Positions 25,783-34,679 are shown, counted from the first letter of the stretch. The stretch: DNA of 64,000 nucleotides from Formosa sediminum (GCF_007197735.1 NZ_CP041637.1:1302001-1366000), one strand, 5' to 3'. Notes: generated from the letters alone by a model not told the origin. Translations and numbers: made by a program.

Positions 25783-25814
25783 AAAAAGGTCTAACTGTGT
25801 AGTTGGACCTTTTT
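25783..25814. terminator. Bidirectional terminator between the zinc peptidase and sodC
   Basis: AAAAAGGTCTAACT pairs with AGTTGGACCTTTTT over 14 bp with one G-U pair and a GTGT loop. T-runs follow on both strands, serving the two convergent genes. Confidence 0.9.
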
Positions 25815-25847
25815 GTTTGATGCTATTAAATGTTTGGGAGGTGCTAA

Positions 25848-26459
25848 TTATTTTATAGCACCACAAGCAATACGTTTACCTGCATCTCCTGTTGGTTGCG
25901 TGGTATAATCGTCTGTACCTTCATGAATAATAATACCGCGTCCTGTTATAGTCCTAGTGGTATCTTGGCATTTAATGCACCATTCATCGGTACTGAAATT
26001 TACTGTTGCTTTACCATTTTCGTCGGTAGTAAAATTTCCAATATCTCCACGGTGGTAACCTTGATCGTCTCCCCATTTTCCGTGTTTAGTATTGGTAGGA
26101 TTCCAGTGTCCTCCAGACGACTTCGCATCATGTGACGAGCAGTCGGCTTTTTCATGTAAATGTATAGCATGAACCGTTTTTGGGTTCAAGCCTTCTAATT
26201 CTGCTAACATTTTAACCGTATTATTTATTTCGGTAAATACCACTGTACCAGAAACTTTACTATCACTTTTAGCTTGTAATGTTACTTTAATTTGATTTGT
26301 GCTATCCATTTCCGTCTCTGTAGTATTATATGTACTAATACTGTCTGTATTAGGTGTATGGGTAGGATCAGACATTGGATGATTTTCTTTTTTCTTTTGA
26401 TCGCAAGCTGAAAAAGCTAGAAAGCATAAGGCGATCCATGTAAAATGTTTGAATGTCAT
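25848..26459 (-). CDS. sodC: Superoxide dismutase [Cu-Zn], lipoprotein
   Basis: It dismutates superoxide to oxygen and peroxide in the envelope. The signal peptide ends in a lipobox (LAFSAC, Cys 19) and is followed by a Thr/Ser-rich linker. The catalytic domain has the Cu/Zn ligands in VHAIHLHEKADC, GGHWNPTNTKHG, YHRGDIGN and HEGTDDY. It ends with GDAGKRIACG, carrying the conserved active-site arginine and disulfide cysteine. All metal ligands appear intact. It is convergent with the zinc peptidase gene. Confidence 0.96.
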   Translation of the reverse strand: MTFKHFTWIALCFLAFSACDQKKKENHPMSDPTHTPNTDSISTYNTTETEMDSTNQIKVTLQAKSDSKVSGTVVFTEINNTVKMLAELEGLNPKTVHAIHLHEKADCSSHDAKSSGGHWNPTNTKHGKWGDDQGYHRGDIGNFTTDENGKATVNFSTDEWCIKCQDTTRTITGRGIIIHEGTDDYTTQPTGDAGKRIACGAIK

Positions 26460-26560
26460 AATGTTGATTTTTAATTATTTAATTCGAAATTAAAAAAACA
26501 ACACAGTAAAAATTAATGGAAAAGCTTAAAAAACTAACTCAAATAATAAAAGCAAAACCA

Positions 26561-27034
26561 TTAAATTGGAATTTGTCTATCTATTTGTTGCTGAAGCGAG
26601 ATAAAAGTTTCAGTTCTAGAAACCCCTACAATAGATTGGATATCTTTATTTAGAAGCTGCATAAGGTGTTCGTTGTCACGGCAAAGAATTTTAATAAAAA
26701 TACTCCAATTACCCGTTGTGTAATGACATTCTATAACTTCAGGAATTTTTTTTAGCTGTTTAACAGCTTCGGGATTACTCATGGCTTTATCTAAGTAAAT
26801 ACCTATAAATGCCATAGTAGTATATCCTAATACTTTAGGATTAATTGTAAATTTAGAACCCGATATTAATCCAGATTTTTCTAATTTACGTAAGCGCTGA
26901 TGAATTGCTGCTCCAGAAATACCTACACTTCTGGCAATTTCTAGTATAGGAGTTCTGGCATCTTCCATTAAAGCACGAAGAATTTCCTTGTCTATACCAT
27001 CGATTTCAATATTTTGATTAGAAATTTTCATCAA
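26561..27034 (-). CDS. Lrp/AsnC family transcriptional regulator
   Basis: The 157 residues contain an N-terminal helix-turn-helix (about 10-60: ILRALMEDARTPILEIARSV, then GISGAAIHQRLRKLEKSGLI). A C-terminal RAM/AsnC ligand-binding domain (about 70-150) has MAFIGIYLDKA and ECHYTTGNWSIFIKI. Such regulators usually sense amino acids. The targets are unknown; ald, two genes upstream, is a common target of Lrp-type regulators in bacteria, but adjacency here is not direct. A second ATG lies one codon in. Confidence 0.93.
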   Translation of the reverse strand: MMKISNQNIEIDGIDKEILRALMEDARTPILEIARSVGISGAAIHQRLRKLEKSGLISGSKFTINPKVLGYTTMAFIGIYLDKAMSNPEAVKQLKKIPEVIECHYTTGNWSIFIKILCRDNEHLMQLLNKDIQSIVGVSRTETFISLQQQIDRQIPI

Positions 27035-27335
27035 TTATTCGTATTAGTAAAATATAAAAGTAACAAAAGTCTGTAATGCAGAAAGCGATCTTATAAATTA
27101 ATTAAGTTTTAAACTTTTTACCTTATTAATTGAATGAGTTTTGTGCTTTGTAATTAATTTCTTTCAGAGTGTTAAAAATACAGGTTTAAACAAAGTATTT
27201 AATGCATTTTTAATAGTTAAAGTCACTAAAATTTCCGAACTTTATAATAGAAATTAATTTACTGATATATTAATTATTCAAAAGTTCTTTGTAAGAACAA
27301 AATTGAAAAAATAAGATGTTTTTAGTCATTAGTTT
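27035..27335. other. Intergenic region between the Lrp-type regulator and DUF423 genes
   Basis: This 301-base AT-rich spacer separates divergent genes. I see no match to TAnnTTTG with a paired -33 element. A short perfect hairpin, GTTCTT-TGT-AAGAAC, lies at 27284-27298, 37 bases before the DUF423 start. No coding sequence is visible. Confidence 0.5.
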
Positions 27336-27728
27336 ATGGATAAAAAAATAGTAATTACTGGTGGTGTTTTAGGATGTTTAAGTGTAGGTATAGGAGCATT
27401 TGCAGCTCACGGATTAAAACCTTTACTAACAGTTGAATCTTTGCAAACTTTTGAAACAGGTGTGCGTTACCAAATGTACCACGCATTATTTTTAGTGTTT
27501 GTAGGAAGTACAAACATGTTATCTAAAGCTAAAAAAACAGTTGTTTTTTATTTGGTATTATTAGGGGTTATTTTGTTTTCTGGTTCTATTTACGGATTAG
27601 CAACAAATACTCTTTCTGCTTTTAATTTTAAAAGCATAGGTTTTGTAACACCTATAGGAGGAGTACTCATGATACTAGGTTGGTTGGTTATGATATTGTC
27701 TTGTTTTAATTCCAAACAAGATAATTAA
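27336..27728 (+). CDS. DUF423 family small membrane protein
   Basis: A 130-residue protein with four hydrophobic segments. It matches DUF423 (YgdD type): GVLGCLSVGIGAFAAHGLKP near 10-29, FETGVRYQMYHALFLVFVG near 39-57, and a glycine-rich FVTPIGGVLMILGW close to the end. Function is unknown in the family. It precedes pckA but is separated from it by a large inverted repeat. Confidence 0.92.
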   Translation: MDKKIVITGGVLGCLSVGIGAFAAHGLKPLLTVESLQTFETGVRYQMYHALFLVFVGSTNMLSKAKKTVVFYLVLLGVILFSGSIYGLATNTLSAFNFKSIGFVTPIGGVLMILGWLVMILSCFNSKQDN

Positions 27729-27755
27729 ATATATAACACATAACTCAAGTTAATA

Positions 27756-27814
27756 AGTACAAGTCTCAAAATTTTATATGGTAATGTACTAAATAAAATT
27801 TTGAGAGTTGTACT
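27756..27814. repeat. 22-bp inverted repeat in the pckA leader
   Basis: The arm at 27756-27777 (AGTACAAGTCTCAAAATTTT plus AT) is the reverse complement of 27793-27814 with one mismatch, around a 15-base loop. No T-run follows, so it is not a standard terminator. The right arm ends 17 bases before the pckA start at 27832. Confidence 0.85.
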
Positions 27815-27831
27815 GCAAAACAAGTCATATT

Positions 27832-29448
27832 ATGGTAGATAATATTCAAACTACGAAAACGATTTCGCTAGAATCTTACGGAATCAAAAATGCAGATGTT
27901 AAGTATCAATTGCCTTCAGAAGAACTGCACCAAATTACAATTGATAAAGGACAAGGTGTAGAAGCGTCCAGCGGAGCTTTAGCAATTAATACTGGAGAGT
28001 TTACGGGACGATCGCCTAAAGATCGTTTTATTGTTAAGGATGATATAACTAAAGATCGAGTTTGGTGGGGAGAAGTCAATATTCCATTTGCTCCAGAGAA
28101 ATTTGATGCTTTGTATAATAAGGTAACCGAATATTTGTCTAATAAAGAGGTTTTTGTTAGAGATAGTTATGCTTGTGCAGATCCAAATTACAAATTAAAT
28201 ATACGTGTAATTACAGAAACGCCTTGGAGTAATATGTTTGCGTATAATATGTTTTTAAGACCTTCTGCCCTAGAATTAGAGAATTTTAAACCAGAATGGA
28301 GTATTGTATGTGCGCCTAGTTTTATGGCCGTACCTGCAGAAGATGGTACCCGCCAGCATAATTTCGCAATTCTAAATTTCACCAAAAAAATAGCTTTAAT
28401 TGGTGGTACAGGATATACTGGAGAAATTAAAAAAGGAATTTTTTCGGCTTTAAACTTTATCCTTCCTGTCTTTAAAAATACGTTGCCTATGCACTGTAGT
28501 GCAAATGTGGGAGAGCAAGGAGATACCGCTATTTTCTTTGGATTATCGGGGACAGGAAAAACAACACTTTCAGCCGATCCTAATCGAAAATTAATAGGTG
28601 ATGATGAGCACGGTTGGACTAACGAAAATACTGTGTTTAATTTTGAAGGCGGTTGCTATGCAAAGGTAATAAACCTATGTAAAGAAAACGAACCAGATAT
28701 CTATAATGCCATTAAACCTGGAGCTATACTTGAAAATGTAGTTTTAGATACAGAAGGGCATGTCGATTTTGAAGATACATCTATCACTCAAAACACACGT
28801 GTTAGTTACCCTATAAATTTTATAGAAAATATACAAGTGCCATCCATAGGTAAAAATCCTAAAAATATTTTTTTCCTAACTGCAGATGCGTTTGGGGTTT
28901 TACCTCCAATATCTAAACTAACGCCAGCTCAAGCAGCCTATCATTTTATTTCGGGTTATACTGCTAAAGTGGCTGGAACAGAAGCAGGGGTTAAAGAGCC
29001 TGTACCATCCTTTTCTGCTTGTTTTGGAGCGCCATTTATGCCTTTGCATCCTGCAAAGTATGCAGAAATGTTAAGTAATAAAATGAAGGAAGCTGGTGTA
29101 AATGTTTGGCTTATAAATACAGGTTGGACTGGTGGTCCTTATGGTATAGGTACACGTATGAAATTAAAATATACGCGTGCAATGATTAATGCAGTACTAA
29201 ATGGAGATTTAGGGTTATATACGCATCATGATTATCATATTCATTCTGTGTTTGGAGTAGCACAGCCACGAACTTGTCCTAGTGTCCCAACATCGGTTTT
29301 AAGTCCGAGAGCTACTTGGAATAATGATGAAGCATATTATAAAACAGCATTTAAATTATCTAATGCTTTTAGAAAAAACTTTGAACAATTTGAAAGTATT
29401 GCTAGCGAAGAAATTAGACGTGGCGGTCCGCAACGTTACAACCCATAA
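27832..29448 (+). CDS. pckA: Phosphoenolpyruvate carboxykinase (ATP)
   Basis: It converts oxaloacetate and ATP to phosphoenolpyruvate, the entry step of gluconeogenesis. The P-loop GLSGTGKTTLSADPNRKLIG lies near residue 236-255, followed by DDEHGW with metal-binding Asp. Other family blocks are GEFTGRSPKDRF near 51 and NTGWTGGPYG near 435. From 27832 the protein has 538 residues, normal for the ATP-type enzyme. A frame opening at 27808 would add eight residues, but it begins inside the inverted repeat at 27793-27814, so I prefer 27832. Confidence 0.97.
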   Translation: MVDNIQTTKTISLESYGIKNADVKYQLPSEELHQITIDKGQGVEASSGALAINTGEFTGRSPKDRFIVKDDITKDRVWWGEVNIPFAPEKFDALYNKVTEYLSNKEVFVRDSYACADPNYKLNIRVITETPWSNMFAYNMFLRPSALELENFKPEWSIVCAPSFMAVPAEDGTRQHNFAILNFTKKIALIGGTGYTGEIKKGIFSALNFILPVFKNTLPMHCSANVGEQGDTAIFFGLSGTGKTTLSADPNRKLIGDDEHGWTNENTVFNFEGGCYAKVINLCKENEPDIYNAIKPGAILENVVLDTEGHVDFEDTSITQNTRVSYPINFIENIQVPSIGKNPKNIFFLTADAFGVLPPISKLTPAQAAYHFISGYTAKVAGTEAGVKEPVPSFSACFGAPFMPLHPAKYAEMLSNKMKEAGVNVWLINTGWTGGPYGIGTRMKLKYTRAMINAVLNGDLGLYTHHDYHIHSVFGVAQPRTCPSVPTSVLSPRATWNNDEAYYKTAFKLSNAFRKNFEQFESIASEEIRRGGPQRYNP

Positions 29449-29477
29449 TATATAATTGTCCTAATTTCTTTTAAACC

Positions 29478-29510
29478 AAAAAAGGCGATTCTTATTACAG
29501 AATCGCCTTT
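29478..29510 (-). terminator. Terminator of hemD, convergent with pckA
   Basis: AAAGGCGATTCT / AGAATCGCCTTT is a perfect 12-bp stem with a TATTAC loop. On the minus strand six T follow. The stem core GGCGATTC is identical to that at 10904-10939. Confidence 0.85.
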
Positions 29511-29529
29511 CGTAATTTATATAAGGGTG

Positions 29530-30279
29530 TTATTTTCCTTTATTTACTTTTTCAATGTATTTTTCTAAAGCCATAGTCATAGATGGTGTTTCTTTAGTAG
29601 GTGCAGCAATATCTACACGTAATCCTTTTTCTTCAACAGCCTTAATAGTTGTATTTCCAAATACTGCTATACGCGTATCGTTTTGTTTAAAATCAGGGAA
29701 GTTGTGAAATAAAGATTCAATACCAGAAGGGCTAAAGAACACTAAAACATCGTATAAAACATCTGCTAAATCAGATAAGTCGCTAATTACAGTTCTGTAA
29801 AATACAGCTTCTTTCCAATTAATACCTAAACCATTTAAGATTTGCGGCACTTCAGGTTTTAGTTTGTCTGTTGTAGGTAATAAAAATTTTTCGTCCTTAT
29901 ACTTTTTAATAAGAGGTGTTAATTCAGAAAATGTACGTTTTCCTACATATATTTTCCTTTTTCTGTAAACCACATATTTTTGAAGGTAATACGCTACGGC
30001 TTCAGATTGGCAGAAATATTTCATTGAATCTGGGACTTTAAAACGCATTTCTTCTGCAACTCTAAAAAAGTGATCTACCGCATTACGGCTAGTTAAAATA
30101 ATAGCAGTGTAGTTGTTTAAGTCTACTTTTTGCTGTCTAATTTCTTTTGCTGGAACTCCTTCTACGTGAATAAAAGGTCGGAAATCAATTTTTACTTTTT
30201 GCTTTTCTTGAAGATCAAAATATGGAGAATTTTCTATTTTAGGTTCTGGCTGAGAGACTAAAATTGTTTTCACTTTCAT
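29530..30279 (-). CDS. hemD: Uroporphyrinogen-III synthase family protein (HemD-like)
   Basis: HemD closes hydroxymethylbilane to uroporphyrinogen III in heme synthesis. The 249 residues show the two-lobed HEM4 pattern: AIILTSRNAVDHFFRVAEE near 59-77, then FFSPSGIESLFHNFPDFKQ near 181-199, with IAVFGNTTIKAVEEKGL after it. HemD sequences diverge strongly, so the family call is sound while activity is inferred. Its partner genes for heme synthesis are not nearby. It lies 23 bases after the DUF4271 gene and ends at a strong terminator. Confidence 0.85.
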   Translation of the reverse strand: MKVKTILVSQPEPKIENSPYFDLQEKQKVKIDFRPFIHVEGVPAKEIRQQKVDLNNYTAIILTSRNAVDHFFRVAEEMRFKVPDSMKYFCQSEAVAYYLQKYVVYRKRKIYVGKRTFSELTPLIKKYKDEKFLLPTTDKLKPEVPQILNGLGINWKEAVFYRTVISDLSDLADVLYDVLVFFSPSGIESLFHNFPDFKQNDTRIAVFGNTTIKAVEEKGLRVDIAAPTKETPSMTMALEKYIEKVNKGK

Positions 30280-30302
30280 GAGCGTTTTTTATTAAGTTGA
30301 CC

Positions 30303-30950
30303 CTAATATGATGTAATTAATTTATACAAAATTATATAAGGTGCGATTTCGAGAGTGCAAAGATATAAAATAAAATAAAAAAGGTTAGATTTAATTAGTT
30401 TTTGATAACGTTTTAATGAAGTTGATAAACGTAAGACTAAAATAATTAGGAATATGGAAAATACCACATACAAAATTGTTTTTGATGGAGTTACACTATA
30501 AATTAAAAATGCATTTATAGGAATAAAAAACATCCCAAAGTAATTCTTATATGTTTTCTTCTGAAAAATGTAATGCTCAATAATCTCATCAATATTAAAA
30601 ATATTTGCAATGACTCTTTCTATAAGTAATTTTAAAAATAAAAAAGCTCCTATACAAACCGTAATAGTTAGCATTAAATGAGTTTCTATTTGTGAGTTTG
30701 AAAAAAAAGTACTGTAGCAAATACTTGTAAAAATTGCTGTAGAGATTATAAAATTGGTTAAAAGTAAAATGTCAAAAAAATCAATTAGTTTTTGATCTCT
30801 AGAATAAATATTAAAATATTTAGATGTCGTTAAAATGGCTGCTAAATCATTAAATCTATGTGTAAATTTAGCTTTAGCAATAGTAATACTAATTAAGCCT
30901 ACCATAATTAGAATGGTAAATATTTCATTATATGTGACTTCTCTAAGCAT
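30303..30950 (-). CDS. DUF4271 domain-containing membrane protein
   Basis: The 215-residue protein has about six to seven hydrophobic segments with a central LFLKLLIERVIANIFNIDE and YIFQKKTYKNYFG, matching DUF4271 of Bacteroidota. The order DUF4271-hemD with the divergent polyprenol-phosphate mannosyltransferase and dihydroorotase is, as I recall, conserved in Flavobacteriaceae. Function unknown. On the minus strand TAATTTTG ends only four bases before the ATG, so the message could be nearly leaderless, or the true start may be further in. Confidence 0.85.
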   Translation of the reverse strand: MLREVTYNEIFTILIMVGLISITIAKAKFTHRFNDLAAILTTSKYFNIYSRDQKLIDFFDILLLTNFIISTAIFTSICYSTFFSNSQIETHLMLTITVCIGAFLFLKLLIERVIANIFNIDEIIEHYIFQKKTYKNYFGMFFIPINAFLIYSVTPSKTILYVVFSIFLIILVLRLSTSLKRYQKLIKSNLFYFILYLCTLEIAPYIILYKLITSY

Positions 30951-31029
30951 GCACCAAAATTATTTAAAATAATAATAGTCACATGGCATTATTAAGAAAT
31001 ATTTTAAAAAAAGAAATTACTAAATAATG

Positions 31030-31037
31030 TACATTTG
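31030..31037 (+). promoter_or_regulatory. Candidate -7 box of the mannosyltransferase-pyrC operon
   Basis: TACATTTG matches TAnnTTTG, 22 bases before the GTG start at 31060. No -33 TTG is visible. Confidence 0.45.
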
Positions 31038-31059
31038 TAAACTTAATAGCAATTAATAA

Positions 31060-31785
31060 GTGAGAGACTCTATAGTCATAATCCCTACATATAACGAGAT
31101 TGAAAATATTGAGGCCATAATTAGAGCCGTATTTTCACAAGAAAAAGACTTTGATGTTTTAGTTGTCGATGATAATTCGCCAGATTTAACAGCTTTAAAA
31201 GTAAAAGCACTACAAGCATATTTTCCTGAGCGTCTATTTTTAGAAGTAAGACAAGATAAATCGGGTTTAGGTACAGCATATATTCACGGTTTTAAATGGT
31301 GTTTAAAACGTACTTATAAATATATTTTTGAAATGGATGCCGATTTTTCTCATAATCCAACAGATTTAGTACGTTTGTATAACGCTTGTGCAAATTCTGG
31401 AGCCGATTTGTCTATTGGATCTCGATATGTAAAAGGCGTAAATGTAGTAAATTGGCCTATGAATCGTGTATTAATGTCTTATATGGCATCTAAATACGTA
31501 CGTCTTATTACAGGTATGAAAATTCATGACACCACTGCAGGATTTGTATGCTATAAACGTGAAGTTTTAGAAGCTATTAATTTAGATAAAATTAAATTTG
31601 TAGGCTACGCATTTCAAATCGAAATGAAATTTAAAGCTTATATTAAGCAATTTAAAATAGAAGAAGTACCGGTAATTTTTACCGATAGAACTAAAGGAGA
31701 ATCGAAATTAAGTTCAGGGATAATTTCTGAAGCCATTTTTGGTGTAATTTCAATGAAATTGAAAAGTATTTTTAAAAGAGAGTAA
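31060..31785 (+). CDS. Polyprenol monophosphomannose synthase (Dpm1-like GT2)
   Basis: This GT2 enzyme would transfer mannose from GDP-mannose to a polyprenyl phosphate on the cytoplasmic face. Dpm1-type signatures are IIPTYNEIENIEAII near 7-21, VVDDNSPD near 35-42 and the DxD-type EMDADFSHNP near 90-99. GFVCYKREVLEAI and an FTDRTKGESKLS segment lie near the C-terminus. At 241 residues it has only the catalytic domain without membrane helices. The start codon is GTG. It lies one base before pyrC in the same operon. Confidence 0.9.
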   Translation: MRDSIVIIPTYNEIENIEAIIRAVFSQEKDFDVLVVDDNSPDLTALKVKALQAYFPERLFLEVRQDKSGLGTAYIHGFKWCLKRTYKYIFEMDADFSHNPTDLVRLYNACANSGADLSIGSRYVKGVNVVNWPMNRVLMSYMASKYVRLITGMKIHDTTAGFVCYKREVLEAINLDKIKFVGYAFQIEMKFKAYIKQFKIEEVPVIFTDRTKGESKLSSGIISEAIFGVISMKLKSIFKRE

Positions 31786-31786
31786 C

Positions 31787-33136
31787 ATGATGCAGCTAAA
31801 ACAAGTACTAATAAAAAATGCTAAAATTGTAAATGAAGGCGAGATTTTTGAAGGCGACATTTTAATTGAAGGCGAATTTATTAAAGAAGTAGGAGAATCT
31901 ATTAGTGCAAAATCTTCGGATGTTCAGGTTTTTGATGTAGAAGGGAAGTATGTAATGCCAGGAGTTATAGATGATCAGGTGCATTTTAGAGAACCAGGTT
32001 TAACACAAAAAGCAAATATAGCTACAGAGTCTAAGGCAGCAATTGCTGGTGGAATCACATCTTTTATAGAGATGCCTAACACCATTCCGCAAACTACAAC
32101 CCTTGAAAAATTAGATGAAAAATTTGCCATCGCAGCAGAAACATCTCACGCTAATTATTCGTTTATGTTTGGTGGTACTAACGATAACTTAGAAGAAATT
32201 TTAAAAGTAGATACTAAAAACGTAGCTGCTTTAAAGCTGTTTTTAGGCTCGTCTACAGGTAATATGCTTGTAGATAACCCAAAGGTTTTAGAAGAAATAT
32301 TTTCTAAAGTAAAGATGTTAATTGCAGTACATTGTGAGGATGAAGACACTATTAAAGCAAATTTAGAAACTTTTAAAGAAAAGTACGGCGAAGATATTCC
32401 AATTAAATACCACCCAGAAATTAGAAGTGAAGAAGCTTGTTATTTATCCTCTTCAAAAGCTATCGAATTGGCTAAAAAAACAGGAGCAAGGTTGCATGTA
32501 TTTCACCTATCTACAGGTAAAGAAACAAAACTGTTTTCTAATAAAATACCTTTAAAGGATAAGAAAATTACTGCCGAAGTTTGTATTCACCATCTATGGT
32601 TTACAGATGATGATTATGAGAAAAAAGGAACTTTCATTAAATGGAATCCTGCTGTAAAAACAGAAAAAGATCAAGATCAACTTTGGGAGGCACTTTTAGA
32701 TGGGCGTATAGATGTGGTAGCTACAGACCATGCACCACATACGTTAGAAGAAAAACAAAATATATATACTAAAGCACCGTCTGGCGGACCGTTAGTACAA
32801 CATGCATTACCAGCTATGTTAGAAATGCATCATCGTGGAAAAATTTCTTTTGAGAAAGTGGTAGAAAAAATGTGCCATAACCCTGCAATTTTATTTCAAG
32901 TAGAAAAACGTGGGTTTATTAAAGTAGGACACTATGCAGATTTAGTGGTAGTCGATTTAAATAATCCATGGACAGTTACTAAAGAAAATATTTTATATAA
33001 GTGCCAATGGTCTCCTTTTGAAGGGACTACATTTAAATCGCGTATAACAGATACTTTTTTAAATGGAGAGTTGGTGTATCATAATTTTAAATTTAACAAC
33101 GTTAGAGCTGCAAAACGTTTAACTTTTAACAGATAA
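31787..33136 (+). CDS. pyrC: Dihydroorotase
   Basis: It cyclises carbamoyl-aspartate to dihydroorotate in pyrimidine synthesis. The amidohydrolase core has the carboxylated Lys K150 in LKLFLGSSTGNM, H182 in AVHCEDEDT, H240 in HVFHLSTGKE and the catalytic D314 in VATDHAPH. The first metal motif reads DDQVHFREPG (62-71), with Gln in place of the first His of the usual H-x-H. I recall this from Bacteroidota relatives, so it is probably family-typical. Length (449) is normal for the long-type enzyme. DUF4296 follows with no gap. Confidence 0.93.
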   Translation: MMQLKQVLIKNAKIVNEGEIFEGDILIEGEFIKEVGESISAKSSDVQVFDVEGKYVMPGVIDDQVHFREPGLTQKANIATESKAAIAGGITSFIEMPNTIPQTTTLEKLDEKFAIAAETSHANYSFMFGGTNDNLEEILKVDTKNVAALKLFLGSSTGNMLVDNPKVLEEIFSKVKMLIAVHCEDEDTIKANLETFKEKYGEDIPIKYHPEIRSEEACYLSSSKAIELAKKTGARLHVFHLSTGKETKLFSNKIPLKDKKITAEVCIHHLWFTDDDYEKKGTFIKWNPAVKTEKDQDQLWEALLDGRIDVVATDHAPHTLEEKQNIYTKAPSGGPLVQHALPAMLEMHHRGKISFEKVVEKMCHNPAILFQVEKRGFIKVGHYADLVVVDLNNPWTVTKENILYKCQWSPFEGTTFKSRITDTFLNGELVYHNFKFNNVRAAKRLTFNR

Positions 33137-33619
33137 ATGAAACGTTTATTAATAGCTATTCTTACTTTTTTTTGTGTCTTATCTTGTCACCAAGTTTCTA
33201 AACCCAAGAAACCAAAAAACTTGATATCTAGGGAGAAAATGGTCGACATTATTATAGACATGAGTTTGTTAACTTCTACTAGAGGATTTGATAAAAAAAA
33301 TCTGGATAGTAATGGGATTACTGTACAATCTTATATTTACGATAAATATAATATTGATAGTTTACAGTTTGCAGAAAGTAATGAGTATTATATATTTAAT
33401 TTAGATGAATATGATGCTCTATACGAAAAAGTAGACGACAGCTTAAAGGTCTTAAAAAAACAGTTTCAGGAAATACAAGACCAAGAAGAGGAGGCTAAAC
33501 GTAAAAAAGATTCTTTAGATAAATTAAAGGAGCCTGATTTAATTCCTATAAAACATAGGGAAGTTAAAAATCTAAAGCCTGAGAACTTAGATGTGGAGGC
33601 GTTAAAAAAGAAAGATTAA
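33137..33619 (+). CDS. DUF4296 domain-containing lipoprotein
   Basis: The signal peptide ends at a lipobox (CVLSC, Cys 17). The mature part (to residue 160) carries the DUF4296 pattern: LISREKMVDIIIDMSLL near 30-46, YIYDKYNIDSLQFAESNEYY near 67-86, then a coiled-coil-like, highly charged C-terminus. DUF4296 lipoproteins are restricted to Bacteroidota and have no known function. It abuts pyrC directly and overlaps the convergent epimerase gene by four bases. Confidence 0.88.
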   Translation: MKRLLIAILTFFCVLSCHQVSKPKKPKNLISREKMVDIIIDMSLLTSTRGFDKKNLDSNGITVQSYIYDKYNIDSLQFAESNEYYIFNLDEYDALYEKVDDSLKVLKKQFQEIQDQEEEAKRKKDSLDKLKEPDLIPIKHREVKNLKPENLDVEALKKKD

Positions 33620-34620
33620 AGTTCGTTTTTAAACTGTTTGCAAATAGATTGTATAGTAGTATCAATAGCAGTCCATTTATAGTTTAAAAGCGCTGTTATT
33701 TTTTCTGAACTATATTGTGATTGACTTACAATGGTTTTCGCCATTTGCTTACTAAGACTGCGCTTTTTTCCAGTTACTTTATGGCGTAGCCAATCTAATC
33801 GCCAGCCCAGTTTCGCTTGCCAAGGTTGTATCTCATTATGAGGTATTTTAACCCCTAAGTGCTTGGCTATAGTTTGTAACAGTTTTTTATAACTCCAATG
33901 TTCGGAGACTAAAATGTAATTTTGGTTTTTAATATCCATTGCCATCAAAGTCATCATAATATCTACAACATCTTCTACCGCAACAAATCCCGTAATGCCA
34001 TTGGTGTAATAATTTAAATGATTGTAAACCTTATAAAATAAATTCCCGCTGCCTTGATTCCAAGCACCACTTCCTAAAATTACTCCTGGATTAACAATAA
34101 TGGCATCTAAACCTTCTTGTGTACCGCGCCAAACTTCCATTTCTGCGCCATATTTAGTAATGGCATACACATTATTATCTTCTTCAGGATTCCAAAAAGT
34201 TTCTTCTGTAATAGGAGTATCTGTAAGCGATTGCCCTAAAGTGGCAACAGAACTTACATAACATAATTTACTAACTTTATAACTTAAGCATAGGTTAACA
34301 ATATTTGCTGTGCCTAAAGTATTGGTACGTTTTAGTGCAATATAATCGTTAGGGTCAAAAGAAACCAAAGCAGCGCAGTGATAAACCTGTGTAACATTCT
34401 TAAAAGCAGCTTCTAAATCAGGTAAATTTAAGAGGTCTGTTTTTACCCATTCAATAGATTCAAATAACGACGTGTCTGATGTATAATAAGAAAAGATTTT
34501 TTTAGCAACCTCCAGTTTCGCTTCCGATCTGTAAATTGCTCTTATTTTTTTTGAATTATTCGCTAATTTATAAAGTAAATGCGAACCAACAAGTCCTGTG
34601 CCTCCCGTAACTAAAATCAT
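33616..34620 (-). CDS. NAD-dependent epimerase/dehydratase family protein
   Basis: An extended short-chain dehydrogenase of 334 residues. The nucleotide-binding TGGTGLVG is at 5-12, and the catalytic Y-x-x-x-K appears as YAITK near residue 152, with SSVATLG (Ser of the triad) before it. It resembles dihydroflavonol-reductase-like epimerases acting on sugar nucleotides or small ketones. The substrate cannot be told from the sequence. It is divergent from tyrS and convergent with DUF4296. Confidence 0.9.
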   Translation of the reverse strand: MILVTGGTGLVGSHLLYKLANNSKKIRAIYRSEAKLEVAKKIFSYYTSDTSLFESIEWVKTDLLNLPDLEAAFKNVTQVYHCAALVSFDPNDYIALKRTNTLGTANIVNLCLSYKVSKLCYVSSVATLGQSLTDTPITEETFWNPEEDNNVYAITKYGAEMEVWRGTQEGLDAIIVNPGVILGSGAWNQGSGNLFYKVYNHLNYYTNGITGFVAVEDVVDIMMTLMAMDIKNQNYILVSEHWSYKKLLQTIAKHLGVKIPHNEIQPWQAKLGWRLDWLRHKVTGKKRSLSKQMAKTIVSQSQYSSEKITALLNYKWTAIDTTIQSICKQFKNEL

Positions 34621-34671
34621 AAAACTAAGGTAAAGAATTATTTAATATAGGGGTAATTATACTACGATTTT

Positions 34672-34679
34672 TATCTTTG
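34672..34679 (+). promoter_or_regulatory. Candidate -7 box of tyrS
   Basis: TATCTTTG matches TAnnTTTG. Transcription would begin near 34686, after an in-frame start candidate at 34677, so the ATG at 34707 must be the real start. Confidence 0.5.

Noticed and set aside
27756-27814. Rho-independent terminator of the DUF423 gene
   Set aside because: The stem is AT-rich and no T-run follows on either strand; kept as an inverted repeat of unknown role.
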